A stretch of DNA of 64,000 nt from the NCBI RefSeq assembly GCF_025152405.1, contig NZ_CP102292.1:2170001-2234000 (forward strand). The letters are read 5' to 3'. How positions within the stretch are numbered: the first letter of the stretch is position 1; every line of letters begins with the position of its first letter. The stretch comes from [Ruminococcus] lactaris ATCC 29176 (GTDB taxonomy: Bacteria; Bacillota; Clostridia; Lachnospirales; Lachnospiraceae). A model generated the notes under the pieces. The model worked only from the letters and a program-made list of their open reading frames with translations. It made no database searches and was not told the origin of the DNA. A program made the translations under genes and the position numbers. This document shows positions 42,458 through 51,632 of this stretch, piece after piece.

Positions 42458-43294
42458 CTATACTTCACCATTTTTAAATCGGATGATCATCTCATTGGTG
42501 ATGCTGTCCCGCTCTGGCTCAACCGGGATCTCATCTCTTTGAAACCATTCTGCCATGGCAAGCTCTTCCCGATCCAGCGTAATGGCAGCTCCTCCATCTA
42601 AATCACAGTAAAATCCCATCAGAAGCGTATCAGTAAAAGACCAGGGCTGACTCTTATAATAACGGATATTCTTTACCTTAAGCCCTACTTCTTCCATGAC
42701 TTCTCTCTGCACTGTCTCTTCCAGAGTCTCACCAATCTCCGTAAATCCCGCCAGCAATGCATACTTTTTATACGTTCTTCCGGCATACTTTGACATCAGG
42801 ATCTTATCACCATCCGTCACTCCGATGATCACTGCCGGACAGATCTTCGGGAACTCCATATTATGGCAGGATTCACAATACAGCATTCTTTCCTTACTGT
42901 CTTTTTTCATTCTCCTGCCACATTTTCCACAGAACCTCCGGCTCTGATACCAGTTATGAAGCTGATATCCCGTAATCCCGGCAAATGCAAGGTACTGTGG
43001 CTCTGCATACCGGAAAATCTCTGTATTTTCCATTGTAAAATGCGACTGCCGCTCCCGGTTGATCTCCTCTACAAGATAATACCGTTCTCCGTCAATACTG
43101 AACAGATACACTGCATCTTCATAGATATCTTCATTCAGTCGCTCGATGTCCCGAAACTTAGGGAACTCGATCCGATCCGGGTATTTTCTCACAAGAGCCG
43201 CATGGTCTTCATAATACAGTGCATAAGACTCCCGGTCAGGCGGACACGGATGATACTGGTTATCAAATGTATGCTCTCCTATATCCTGGATCAT
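42458..43294 (-). CDS. nudC: NAD+ diphosphatase, NudC type
   Basis: 278 residues. A zinc ribbon CGKCGRRM...YCESC (about 121-142) precedes the Nudix box GFTEIGETLEETVQREVMEEVG (about 187-208), followed by the NADH-pyrophosphatase signature SQPWSFTDTLL. Hydrolyses NADH/NAD+, and in E. coli removes NAD caps from RNA. Overlaps the upstream zinc-ribbon gene by 4 bp. Confidence 0.93.
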   Translation of the reverse strand: MIQDIGEHTFDNQYHPCPPDRESYALYYEDHAALVRKYPDRIEFPKFRDIERLNEDIYEDAVYLFSIDGERYYLVEEINRERQSHFTMENTEIFRYAEPQYLAFAGITGYQLHNWYQSRRFCGKCGRRMKKDSKERMLYCESCHNMEFPKICPAVIIGVTDGDKILMSKYAGRTYKKYALLAGFTEIGETLEETVQREVMEEVGLKVKNIRYYKSQPWSFTDTLLMGFYCDLDGGAAITLDREELAMAEWFQRDEIPVEPERDSITNEMIIRFKNGEV

Positions 43295-43794
43295 GCCTCT
43301 TCTTCTGCTGCCTCCTGTGAACGGGCTGCATCTCCTTTCACTGCCTCCTCTTCAAATAAAGATGCTTCTTCTTCCCGGAGCGTTACATCCTCCGTATCAT
43401 CTCCAGGCGTCTCTTCCTCATCCACTGTTACCGCCGGCATCTTTTCTCCACAATACGGGCAGAAGACCATCTCTTTTGCTACCATCTTTCCACAATTCGG
43501 GCATTTTCCTGCTCCTTTGATAGCTGAGATCTTCTCCTCAAATTCTGCAATGCTCTCTTCTCTTGAGCTGATCGCCTCGCACAATCCTTCTGCCTTCTCA
43601 TCCAGAACTGCTCCACTCTTATACTGCTCATAGACTCCCCGTCCAAGTTCCAGCAGATCGACCGTATTCTCATGTGTAAGGCTTCTCACCTGCGATTTCA
43701 GTTTCTGCGTCTCGATTACCTCTCCGGCTTTATTTCCTACTATCGTCGCGGTCTCCCCGATATATTTTCCTAATTCTTCAAAAAAATCTTTCAT
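43291..43794 (-). CDS. Coiled-coil zinc-ribbon protein
   Basis: About 167 residues from the ATG at 43794, which has an AAAGGAG ribosome-binding site; the upstream codons to 43821 are not needed. A helical region (about 1-80, FFEELGKYIGETATIVGNKAG...) is followed by a zinc ribbon CPNCGKMV...FCPYCGEKM and a long acidic tail (DEEETPGDDTEDVTLREEE). Function unknown; coupled by a 4-bp overlap to nudC, which has its own zinc ribbon. Confidence 0.65.
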   Translation of the reverse strand: MKDFFEELGKYIGETATIVGNKAGEVIETQKLKSQVRSLTHENTVDLLELGRGVYEQYKSGAVLDEKAEGLCEAISSREESIAEFEEKISAIKGAGKCPNCGKMVAKEMVFCPYCGEKMPAVTVDEEETPGDDTEDVTLREEEASLFEEEAVKGDAARSQEAAEEEA

Positions 43795-43835
43795 CTTTTT
43801 TCTTCTCCTTTCCGTAACCATTCCGCCAATCTTCT

Positions 43836-43903
43836 CCTCTGACTGCTATTTTCATCACACCCATGGGCATTTCCTCTGACCATCTTTCTCATCACAGCCA
43901 TGG
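43836..43903. repeat. Two-copy 31-bp repeat in the leader of the coiled-coil gene
   Basis: 43836-43866 and 43873-43903 are imperfect direct copies, each ending in CCATGG and including an AGAGGA that resembles a ribosome-binding site on the minus strand. Confidence 0.7.
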
Positions 43904-43949
43904 ATCATTGTCTCCGACTCCTGCTTTCCTGCGGTCATAAATTAAATTC

Positions 43950-43977
43950 ATTATACCTCATTCTTTTCCTTTGTGAA
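43950..43977 (-). promoter_or_regulatory. Promoter of coiled-coil/nudC operon
   Basis: Minus strand TTCACA (43977-43972), 16 nt, TATAAT (43955-43950). The leader is about 150 nt and includes the 31-bp repeats. Confidence 0.6.
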
Positions 43978-44011
43978 GACTGACGGGCAAAAATTTATAG
44001 ATCTTTTAGGG

Positions 44012-44040
44012 TTATAAAGAAATTCTTAAGTTCATATATT
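44012..44040 (+). promoter_or_regulatory. Candidate SigE-type sporulation promoter of the Csp-like gene
   Basis: TTATAAA (44012-44018), 14 nt, CATATATT (44033-44040), which resembles the mother-cell SigE pattern (ATA-rich -35, CATACAnT -10). No SigA promoter is evident before this gene. Confidence 0.3.
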
Positions 44041-44067
44041 GACAGAAAAAGAGTCAGGAAATGTGCC

Positions 44068-45774
44068 ATGCCAGATTTAGAAACCTGCCGCCGGAACATC
44101 CTTTCCGAAGATTACCGTGATTTTATCGAGAACCGGACTCGCACACCTCTTTTTAATGAACTTCTCCTTCAAAATCCCTGTGAACAGGATGCCGGTAGTG
44201 GATACACCTGCTATTATTTTCCAAAAGAATCCGTAGAACCAATCACGCTTTCCCGTTTTTCCTATAATTCTATCCCCCAGTGCTTTTCGCCCCTGAGTAT
44301 GGAAACTCTGAACCAGGCAGGAATCCTTCCGGTTCAGAATTATCCTACGCTCCAGCTAAAAGGGCAGGGGGTATTGATCGGATTTTTGGACAGCGGTATT
44401 GATTATACAAGCCGCCTTTTCCGCAATCTTGACGGCTCGACAAGAATTGCCGCCATCTGGGATCAGACGATCCAGAGCGGAACGCCCCCGCAGGGATTTG
44501 CTTACGGAACGGAATATGCCCGGGAAACTATCAATGCCGCCCTTTCTTCTGAAGATCCTGCATCTCTTGTTCCTTCCGTTGATGACACCGGACACGGGAC
44601 TTTTGTTGCCAGCCTCGCCGCAGGCGGTGCAGATATCTCCGAACAGTTTCTCGGAGCCGCCCCTGAATGTACCATTGCAATGGTAAAATTAAAAACTGCC
44701 AAGCAATATCTGAAGGAATACTATTGTATCGCCTCTGATGCTGTCTGCTATCAGGAAACGGACCTTCTGCTGGGAGTGAAATATCTGAATGACCTTGCAT
44801 CCGCCCTTGATCTTCCGCTTGTCATGTGCATTACCGTCGGGACAAATATGGGCGGACACGTAGGGACTCTCCCCCTTCCCAGCCAGCTCGGGGCTTACAG
44901 TCTTGTAGCCAACCGGATCGCCGTCATCGGAACAGGAAATGAAGCCGACAAACGCCATCATTATTACAATACCATCCAGAATCTCAGCGACACCAAGACC
45001 GTTGAGATCCGGGTCGGGGAAAATGTCTCTGGCTTTATGCTGGAACTCTGGGTCATGATTCCCAACATTTTATCCATTTCCATCATTTCTCCCTCCGGTG
45101 AAAATACTTCCCGGATTTCCTTCCGCGGTGGCTCAAATGTTGAACTGGATTTTCTTTTTGAAAAAACAAAAGTTTATGTCGATTACCGGCTGATGGTGGA
45201 AAAGACCAATTCTGAACTTGTCTTTTTCCGGTTTAACACCCCTGCTGCCGGAATATGGAAGATCGTCGTCGAGCCGGTCCGCCTCATTGACGGACAGTTT
45301 CATATGTGGCTCCCCGTCACAGAATTTCTTGATGGAGAAGTCTATTTTCTCGAATCAGATCCCTATTACACCCTGACCAATCCGGCCAACGCACCAAGTC
45401 CCATCATCGTTTCCTATTATGACGGGAAAAATGGCGGACTCGCCCAGGCATCCGGCCGTGGATACACCCGCACTCAGTTTCAGAATCCTTCCATCACAGC
45501 TCCCGGTATCAATGTAAAAGGGGCATTACCGGGCGGACGCTTTACCGTTCGTTCCGGTTCCTGCATTTCCACAGCCATCACTGCCGGAGCTGTTGCACTT
45601 ATGCTGGAATGGGAACTGGAACAGAAAAATATTACCGGTATTGATGTCTTTCAGATCAAAAGTCTGCTGATCCTCGGAGCAATCCGCCCGGATTTTCTCG
45701 AATACCCAAATCGTGAATGGGGATATGGCCAGTTAAACCTCTATAATACATTTGAAGCCATGAGACAGCTCTGA
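44068..45774 (+). CDS. Csp-like subtilisin-family (S8) protease
   Basis: 568 residues, no export signal. The catalytic triad is complete: Asp108 in GFLDSGIDY, His176 in DDTGHGTFVA, Ser501 in SGSCISTAITAG; the oxyanion Asn lies in ITVGTNMGG. The about 100-residue N-terminal region and the jelly-roll insertion between His and Ser are those of the clostridial Csp/CspB germination proteases, which activate the cortex hydrolase SleC. An intact triad argues against a CspC-type pseudoprotease. No sleC or other csp gene is adjacent. Confidence 0.82.
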   Translation: MPDLETCRRNILSEDYRDFIENRTRTPLFNELLLQNPCEQDAGSGYTCYYFPKESVEPITLSRFSYNSIPQCFSPLSMETLNQAGILPVQNYPTLQLKGQGVLIGFLDSGIDYTSRLFRNLDGSTRIAAIWDQTIQSGTPPQGFAYGTEYARETINAALSSEDPASLVPSVDDTGHGTFVASLAAGGADISEQFLGAAPECTIAMVKLKTAKQYLKEYYCIASDAVCYQETDLLLGVKYLNDLASALDLPLVMCITVGTNMGGHVGTLPLPSQLGAYSLVANRIAVIGTGNEADKRHHYYNTIQNLSDTKTVEIRVGENVSGFMLELWVMIPNILSISIISPSGENTSRISFRGGSNVELDFLFEKTKVYVDYRLMVEKTNSELVFFRFNTPAAGIWKIVVEPVRLIDGQFHMWLPVTEFLDGEVYFLESDPYYTLTNPANAPSPIIVSYYDGKNGGLAQASGRGYTRTQFQNPSITAPGINVKGALPGGRFTVRSGSCISTAITAGAVALMLEWELEQKNITGIDVFQIKSLLILGAIRPDFLEYPNREWGYGQLNLYNTFEAMRQL

Positions 45775-45797
45775 CGCTGTCCCATGGCTTCTCTTTT
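45757..45797 (+). terminator. Terminator of the Csp-like gene
   Basis: Stem GCCATGAGACAGC (45757-45769) with GCTGTCCCATGGC (45776-45788), then TTCTCTTTTT; the left arm is formed by the last codons of the gene. Confidence 0.8.
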
Positions 45798-45827
45798 TAT
45801 GGACTATCACTCATCCCATATCCCGGA

Positions 45828-47087
45828 TTACCGATTATCCTCACGGTTCTCATAATAACTCTTAACCCGTTCTGATTCCGGTACGATCTGCTCTGCTGCC
45901 GGAGCTGTTCCCGGTGCAAATACAACTTTCAGCATAATCGGTGTAATAATCGTTGTAATTACAACCACAACGATGATTGGTCCAAGCAGGGCAGAACTCA
46001 TCAGACCCAGTGCCGCACCCTTGCTGGCAACGATCAGTGCAACCTCACCTCTTGAGATCATACCAACTCCGATCCTCTTTACCTGATAATTTTTATAACC
46101 ACACACTTTTGCTCCAAGTCCGCATCCAATAATCTTTGTAATTACTGCAACGATTGTCAGAACTACTGCAAAGGCAATGATCGTCATAGACATTTTCGGC
46201 AGTTTTACCTTCAGTCCGATGCTTGCAAAGAACACCGGTGAAAGAAGCAGGTAAGACATTGTATCAAATTTAGACTCCAGATAAGTAGAACGCTGTACAT
46301 TGGAAATAATAAGTCCTGCGATATACGCTCCCGTAATATCTGCAACTCCGAATACTTCTTCTGCCACAAATGCCATGATCAGACAGAATACAAATGCAAT
46401 GATCGTATGGCGGTGAAGTTCTTTTTCCGCTTCATCAACCCATTTCTTATACATCTTGTAGAAGATCAGACCGATGATACCTGAAAATGCGAAGAATCCA
46501 ACGATCTTCAGCAGAACGATTCCAAGACTTACAGAATCATCTGCCATACTCGTAACGATCGTCAGTGCAATGATTCCAAGGACATCATCAATGATCGCTG
46601 CACCGAGGATTGCATTTCCTGAACGGGTCTTCAGCTTTCCAAGTTCTTTCAGTGTCTCTACTGTAATACTTACCGATGTCGCCGTCAGAATGACTCCGAT
46701 AAAGATATTCTGTAAAAAGACCGGGGAAGTCACATCGGACTCGATCGCACCCGGTTTATTGAAGAACCACGCAACCGCATAACCTCCTGCCAGCGGTACA
46801 AGTACTCCAAATAATGCAATGATAAAAGAAGCTTTTCCACTTGCCTTAAGCTCTTTGATATCTGTCTCCATACCTGCCGAGAACATCAGTACGATTACAC
46901 CAATCTCGGCTACTTCATGGATAAATGAAGTTTCTGTTAATAATCCAAATCCTGCAGGTCCTAAAATAAGTCCTGCAAGCAATGCTCCTACAACCTGCGG
47001 CATCTGGACTCTCTTTGTCAGAAGACCCAGTACCTTTGTTGATAATAAAATTATTGCCAAATCCAGTAAGTATCTATAAGCATCCAT
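45828..47087 (-). CDS. Cation:proton antiporter, CPA2/KefB type
   Basis: About 419 residues with 12-13 helices. Family features are GALLAGLILGPAGFGLL, IGVIVLMFSAGMETD (helix 3-4), GAAIIDDVLGIIAL with the paired Asp of electroneutral or electrogenic exchange, and GVGMISRGEVALI. No TrkA-N domain follows, so it is not glutathione-gated KefB. The ATG at 47087 is preferred; a GTG at 47096 would add three residues. Confidence 0.9.
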   Translation of the reverse strand: MDAYRYLLDLAIILLSTKVLGLLTKRVQMPQVVGALLAGLILGPAGFGLLTETSFIHEVAEIGVIVLMFSAGMETDIKELKASGKASFIIALFGVLVPLAGGYAVAWFFNKPGAIESDVTSPVFLQNIFIGVILTATSVSITVETLKELGKLKTRSGNAILGAAIIDDVLGIIALTIVTSMADDSVSLGIVLLKIVGFFAFSGIIGLIFYKMYKKWVDEAEKELHRHTIIAFVFCLIMAFVAEEVFGVADITGAYIAGLIISNVQRSTYLESKFDTMSYLLLSPVFFASIGLKVKLPKMSMTIIAFAVVLTIVAVITKIIGCGLGAKVCGYKNYQVKRIGVGMISRGEVALIVASKGAALGLMSSALLGPIIVVVVITTIITPIMLKVVFAPGTAPAAEQIVPESERVKSYYENREDNR

Positions 47088-47186
47088 TTTTTCCACTCTC
47101 TTCCGTTTTCTCTATTCGCTGTCATCTGATCCCATGGTTCTGCCATACTCATGGAATCCTCTTTTCTTGCAGTGTACCGGTCTTTA

Positions 47187-48659
47187 TCAACCATTTAATG
47201 CCGGTACTTCCTGCCCCCGCAGACGGATGACCGGTCCGCCTGTTCCTTCAATATAAGCTCTGGTGATCGTCACCTCTCCGATATTATCATCTTTCGGAAT
47301 CTCATACATGATATCCAGCATAAATTCCTCTATAATTGCACGAAGTGCTCTTGCTCCGGTATCTTTCTCCATCGCTTTTTCCGCAATCGCTTCCAATGCA
47401 CTGTCATCAAAATCCAGTTTCACTTCATCCAGTGCCAGAAGCTTCTGGTACTGCTTCAGGATCGCATTCTTCGGCTCTCTTAAGATCTTCACCAGCATCT
47501 CTTTATCCAGTCCTTTCAGGGTAAAGATGATCGGAAGCCTTCCGAGAAACTCCGGGATCATGCCGAACTTACGCAGATCTTCTACCGTAACCTTTGACAG
47601 AAGATTCTCGTCATGTTCATATGTATCCTTCAGCTCTGAATTAAATCCCATGGACGTCTTCTTCTGAAGACGTTCTTTGATGATCTCTTCAATATCCGGG
47701 AATGCTCCTCCGCAGATGAACAGAATATTCTTTGTGTTCACTGTGGTCAGCGGAACCATTGCATTCTTGCTGTTCGCTCCCACAGGTACTTCTACCTCAC
47801 TGCCTTCTAAGAGCTTCAGCATTCCCTGCTGTACGGATTCTCCGCTCACATCCCGCTGGCTGGAAGTCTTTTTCTTGGCGATCTTGTCAATCTCATCAAT
47901 AAAAATAATTCCCTGTTCTGCACGTTCTACATCATTATCTGCTGCCGCAAGCAGCTTTGATACAACGCTCTCGATATCATCTCCGATATAACCGGCCTCT
48001 GTCAGGGAAGTCGCATCCGTGATCGCCAGCGGCACATCCAGCAATCTTGCCAGTGTCTTCACCAGATATGTCTTTCCACTTCCGGTCGGTCCGATCATCA
48101 GCATATTAGATTTTTCAATCTCAATATCATCCATCGTATTGGTTGCCACCCGCTTATAATGATTATAGACCGCCACTGCCATGGTCTTCTTTGCACGTTC
48201 CTGACCTACCACATACTCATCCAGTCTGGCCTTGATCTTATGCGGTGCAGGAATATTTTTAATATCCAGCTCCGGAAATTCCTTTGGTTTCTCTTTTTTC
48301 TTCTTGATCTTTTTTGCTTCTGGCTGCATTCCTTCCAAATCAGAAAGATTCAGAAACTGCACGCCCGGCATATTCATCATTTTTCCCAGATCCAGAGGAC
48401 TGCTGCTCATCGCATCAAAGCTTCTCTGCATACAGTCCGGACACACCGTAATATGATTCGGAAGATCGATCATCTTCCCGGTCACACTCTCCGGTCTGTG
48501 ACAGATAAAGCAGATCTTCTCGTAACCGTCATCATCCTCACGCTCCTTTTCAGCGTCTTTGACCACTTCCTTACGGGAATCCTCTGTCCGGTTCTCTTTT
48601 TCCTGTGGAATCTCAGAATCTTTTTCTTCGTCCACAATAACGAAATCCTGATCTGACAT
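47187..48659 (-). CDS. clpX: ATP-dependent Clp protease ATP-binding subunit ClpX
   Basis: 490 residues. An acidic N-terminal extension of about 47 residues comes before the zinc-binding domain CFICHRPE...CPDCMQ. The AAA+ core has Walker A GPTGSGKTYLVKTLA, Walker B IIFIDEIDKIAKK, pore loop/linker ISGESVQQG-type sequence (VSGESVQQGMLKLLEG) and the LGRLPI sensor region. The extra N-terminal stretch and a Lys-rich insert after the zinc domain make it longer than the usual 410-430. No clpP or tig is next to it. Confidence 0.92.
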   Translation of the reverse strand: MSDQDFVIVDEEKDSEIPQEKENRTEDSRKEVVKDAEKEREDDDGYEKICFICHRPESVTGKMIDLPNHITVCPDCMQRSFDAMSSSPLDLGKMMNMPGVQFLNLSDLEGMQPEAKKIKKKKEKPKEFPELDIKNIPAPHKIKARLDEYVVGQERAKKTMAVAVYNHYKRVATNTMDDIEIEKSNMLMIGPTGSGKTYLVKTLARLLDVPLAITDATSLTEAGYIGDDIESVVSKLLAAADNDVERAEQGIIFIDEIDKIAKKKTSSQRDVSGESVQQGMLKLLEGSEVEVPVGANSKNAMVPLTTVNTKNILFICGGAFPDIEEIIKERLQKKTSMGFNSELKDTYEHDENLLSKVTVEDLRKFGMIPEFLGRLPIIFTLKGLDKEMLVKILREPKNAILKQYQKLLALDEVKLDFDDSALEAIAEKAMEKDTGARALRAIIEEFMLDIMYEIPKDDNIGEVTITRAYIEGTGGPVIRLRGQEVPALNG

Positions 48660-48793
48660 ACGCTTTCCCTTTCTTCTCCTGTTTCATTTGCTTCCTGCGT
48701 CCCGTCGTATCCTGCCTGAAAAATTCATAAATATCACAGCCAGAGGTCTCCAACCTCTGTTTCATTTTGCAGAATCCTGACGATCCGCAGTTC

Positions 48794-48822
48794 ATTATAG
48801 TACAATCACTTCAAATATTCAA
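48794..48822 (-). promoter_or_regulatory. Promoter of clpX
   Basis: Minus strand TTGAAT (48822-48817), 17 nt, TATAAT (48799-48794). It leaves a leader of about 130 nt after the ligA stop. Confidence 0.65.
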
Positions 48823-48862
48823 ATAAATAAACTGTGAACTCTTACACAATTTTAACACCACA

Positions 48863-50851
48863 CTACTGTTCCAGCATCCCGATCAACGTCTCTTCCGAAA
48901 TGATCGGCACTCCAAGTTCTCTCGCCTTTTTGTTCTTTGAAGAAGTTGAATTTACATCATTATTAATCAGATAACCGGTCTTTGATGTCACACTGCCGGT
49001 TACCTTTCCTCCACGCTTCTCTATTTCCGCTTTTACCTCTGCCCGATTGGCAAAATGTTCCACACTTCCTGTGATCACGAAATTGATCCCCGAGAATTTC
49101 TGACTGTCCTCTGTCACAACCTCCTTCTGCAGCTCTACCTCGTCCAGCAGTCTGCGGTAGATCTCCCGATGCTTCGGATCAGCAAAATATTCTACATAGG
49201 TCTTTGCCATGATCCCGCCAATGCCCTGAATCTCTACCAGTTCTTCTTCGGTTGCCTCTTCCGCACGCTTTGGATCATCTCCGAATGCTTTACAGATGAC
49301 CTTCGCATTGGCACTTCCGATATTCGGGATTCCAAGACTGTAGATCAGTCGTGCCAGCGTTGTCTTCCTTGCGTTTTCAATATTTCTGAGCAGCTTCTGA
49401 TAAGATTTCTCTCCAAATCCATCCATGCTCTTAATTTCTTCCTCATACCGGTCCAGATGGAACAGATCCGTAAAATCTTTCACATACCCATGCAGAATGA
49501 ATTTTTCCAGTGTCGCCTCTGAAAGTCCTTCGATATTCATCGCATCCCTGCTTACGAACAGGCTGAACGCTTTTACGTGCTTCGCCTGACATTCCGGGTT
49601 CGTGCAGAATAACGTCTTTGTCTCATTTTCCATGGAAATCTTTGTCGTACCACCACAGACCGGACAGACTGTCGGAATATCTTTTACACCGCTCCGTGTC
49701 AGATTCTCTGCGATCTGCGGAATGATCATGTTGGCCTTATACACCTGGATCGTATCACCGACTCCCAGTTCCAGCTCTTCCATAATACTGATATTATGCA
49801 CACTGGCACGGCTGACCGTCGTTCCTTCCAGTTCTACTGGTTCAAAAACCGCAACCGGATTGATCAGTCCCGTTCTTGACGGACTCCACTCAATCTCAAG
49901 AAGCGTTGTCTCCCGAATCTCATCTGCCCATTTAAATGCAAAAGAATCTCTCGGAAACTTTGCGGTCGTTCCCAGTGACTGTCCATAGGCAATATCATCA
50001 TAGACCAGTACCAGTCCGTCAGACGGGATTTCATTTTTCCCGATTGCCTTTGCAAACCATGCTACTTCCTCTTCGATTGTTTCTGCCGTCACAGGATGAT
50101 GTTCCACCACATCAAATCCCTGCTCCTTCAGCCACTGCATCTGATACATTCTTGAATTATGAAAATCTACCTCTTCCGCACGCACCAGCGTAAATGCGAA
50201 AAACTTCACATTTCTTTTTGCGGTGATCTCATTATTCAACTGCCTCACAGAGCCACTGCACAGATTTCGCGGATTTTTATATTTTGCATCGACATCTTCG
50301 ATCTTTTCATTGATCGCCTCAAAATCTTTATAGGAAATCACTGCCTCTCCACGCAGAACCAGCTCACCCTGGTACGGAATATGCAGCGGCACATTCTGAA
50401 AAACCTTTGCATTGTTCGTGATGACCTCTCCCTCGATTCCATTTCCTCTTGTGACCGCTTTGACCAGTTCTCCGCCCTGATACGTGAGAACAATGGTCAG
50501 TCCGTCCAGTTTCCAGGAAATCATCGCTTTCTTCGTGCCAAGAAATTCTTTCAGCCGCTCTACTTCCTTTGTCTTATCCAGTGACAGCATCGGCCGCTCA
50601 TGGCGTTCTTTCGGCAGTCCACTGACCACCTCATAACCGACATTGACCGTCGGACTGTTCGCCATCTTTGTTCCCAGTTCTTTTTCCAGTTCTTCCAGTT
50701 CATCATAGAGCCTGTCATATTCATAGTTACTCATGATCTCTGTATTGTCCTGCTCGTATGCCTTTCTCGCCCGGTTCAGAAGTTCTACCAGTTCCCGCAT
50801 CCGCTGCTGCTTACTTTTTCCCTGCTCCATTTTATTTTTTTCCTGCTCCAT
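48863..50851 (-). CDS. ligA: NAD+-dependent DNA ligase
   Basis: About 662 residues. The adenylated Lys is in SWKLDG, followed by the NTase and OB domains, the zinc finger CPVCGG...LFCTNPEC, tandem HhH motifs (LGIPNIG, EEELVEIQGIGGIMA) and a C-terminal BRCT domain (INFVITGSVEHFANRAEVKAEIEKRGG). The ATG at 50851 has GGAG at 8 nt and overlaps rluF by 20 bp; a second ATG at 50830 is possible. The N-terminal HhH/Ia region is a little shorter than in E. coli. Confidence 0.95.
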   Translation of the reverse strand: MEQEKNKMEQGKSKQQRMRELVELLNRARKAYEQDNTEIMSNYEYDRLYDELEELEKELGTKMANSPTVNVGYEVVSGLPKERHERPMLSLDKTKEVERLKEFLGTKKAMISWKLDGLTIVLTYQGGELVKAVTRGNGIEGEVITNNAKVFQNVPLHIPYQGELVLRGEAVISYKDFEAINEKIEDVDAKYKNPRNLCSGSVRQLNNEITAKRNVKFFAFTLVRAEEVDFHNSRMYQMQWLKEQGFDVVEHHPVTAETIEEEVAWFAKAIGKNEIPSDGLVLVYDDIAYGQSLGTTAKFPRDSFAFKWADEIRETTLLEIEWSPSRTGLINPVAVFEPVELEGTTVSRASVHNISIMEELELGVGDTIQVYKANMIIPQIAENLTRSGVKDIPTVCPVCGGTTKISMENETKTLFCTNPECQAKHVKAFSLFVSRDAMNIEGLSEATLEKFILHGYVKDFTDLFHLDRYEEEIKSMDGFGEKSYQKLLRNIENARKTTLARLIYSLGIPNIGSANAKVICKAFGDDPKRAEEATEEELVEIQGIGGIMAKTYVEYFADPKHREIYRRLLDEVELQKEVVTEDSQKFSGINFVITGSVEHFANRAEVKAEIEKRGGKVTGSVTSKTGYLINNDVNSTSSKNKKARELGVPIISEETLIGMLEQ

Positions 50852-51632
50852 CTTTTCTCTCCTGCCTGCTTTCCCGTCCGCCCGGAAGACTGGAAGACTG
50901 CTCCAGTAACTGATCCAGCTCATTTAATTCCCGGTCTGTCAGCTTGCGGTATTTTCCCTCTTTCAGTCCGTCCAGCGTAATATTCATCACCCGGACCCTC
51001 AAAAGATCTTTTACCTCATACCCCAGTGCTTCACACATTCTGCGGATCTGACGGTTCAATCCCTGCGTCAATATGATCTTAAATGTATATTTCCCCAATT
51101 TCTCTACTTTACACGGTCTTGTCACCGTATCCAGGATTGCCACTCCCCGGGACATTTTCTTAAGGAAATCCTCTGTGATCTCATGATCCACCGTTACTTT
51201 GTATTCTTTCTCATGATAATTTGCCGCCCTCATGATCTTATTGATGATATCTCCATTATTCGTCATCAACAGCAGACCTCTGGAATCCTTGTCCAGCCTT
51301 CCGATATAAGTCACCCTCACCGGATAATTCAGGAAACGCACAATGCTGTCGCGTTCCCGCCTTTCTTCTGTGCAGACGATGCCTTTTGGCTTATTTACCG
51401 CAAGCACGATCATCTCATCCTGCCTTGATACGGTCTTATTTCCCACTTTGACCGTCTGTCCCGGATAAATCTTCATTCCCATTCCGGCACGCTTTCCGTC
51501 CACACTCACCTTTCCGGTCTCAATGAGGCGGTCTGCCTCCCTTCTGGAACACACTCCCGCCTCACTTAAATACTTATTCAGTCTTACCGGTTCTTTTTTC
51601 TGTATAAATTCTTCTCTGATCCGATTACTCAC
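50832..51632 (-). CDS. rluF: 23S rRNA pseudouridine synthase, RluF/RsuA family
   Basis: 266 residues. An S4 domain (VRLNKYLSEAGVCSRREADRLIETGKVSVDG) is followed by the synthase domain with catalytic Asp in IGRLDKDSRGLLLMTNNGD and the late GLNRQIRRMCEALGYEV. The sequence is closest to RluF among the RsuA group. It overlaps the DHHW gene by 8 bp and ligA by 20 bp. Confidence 0.88.
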   Translation of the reverse strand: MSNRIREEFIQKKEPVRLNKYLSEAGVCSRREADRLIETGKVSVDGKRAGMGMKIYPGQTVKVGNKTVSRQDEMIVLAVNKPKGIVCTEERRERDSIVRFLNYPVRVTYIGRLDKDSRGLLLMTNNGDIINKIMRAANYHEKEYKVTVDHEITEDFLKKMSRGVAILDTVTRPCKVEKLGKYTFKIILTQGLNRQIRRMCEALGYEVKDLLRVRVMNITLDGLKEGKYRKLTDRELNELDQLLEQSSSLPGGRESRQERKDGAGKK

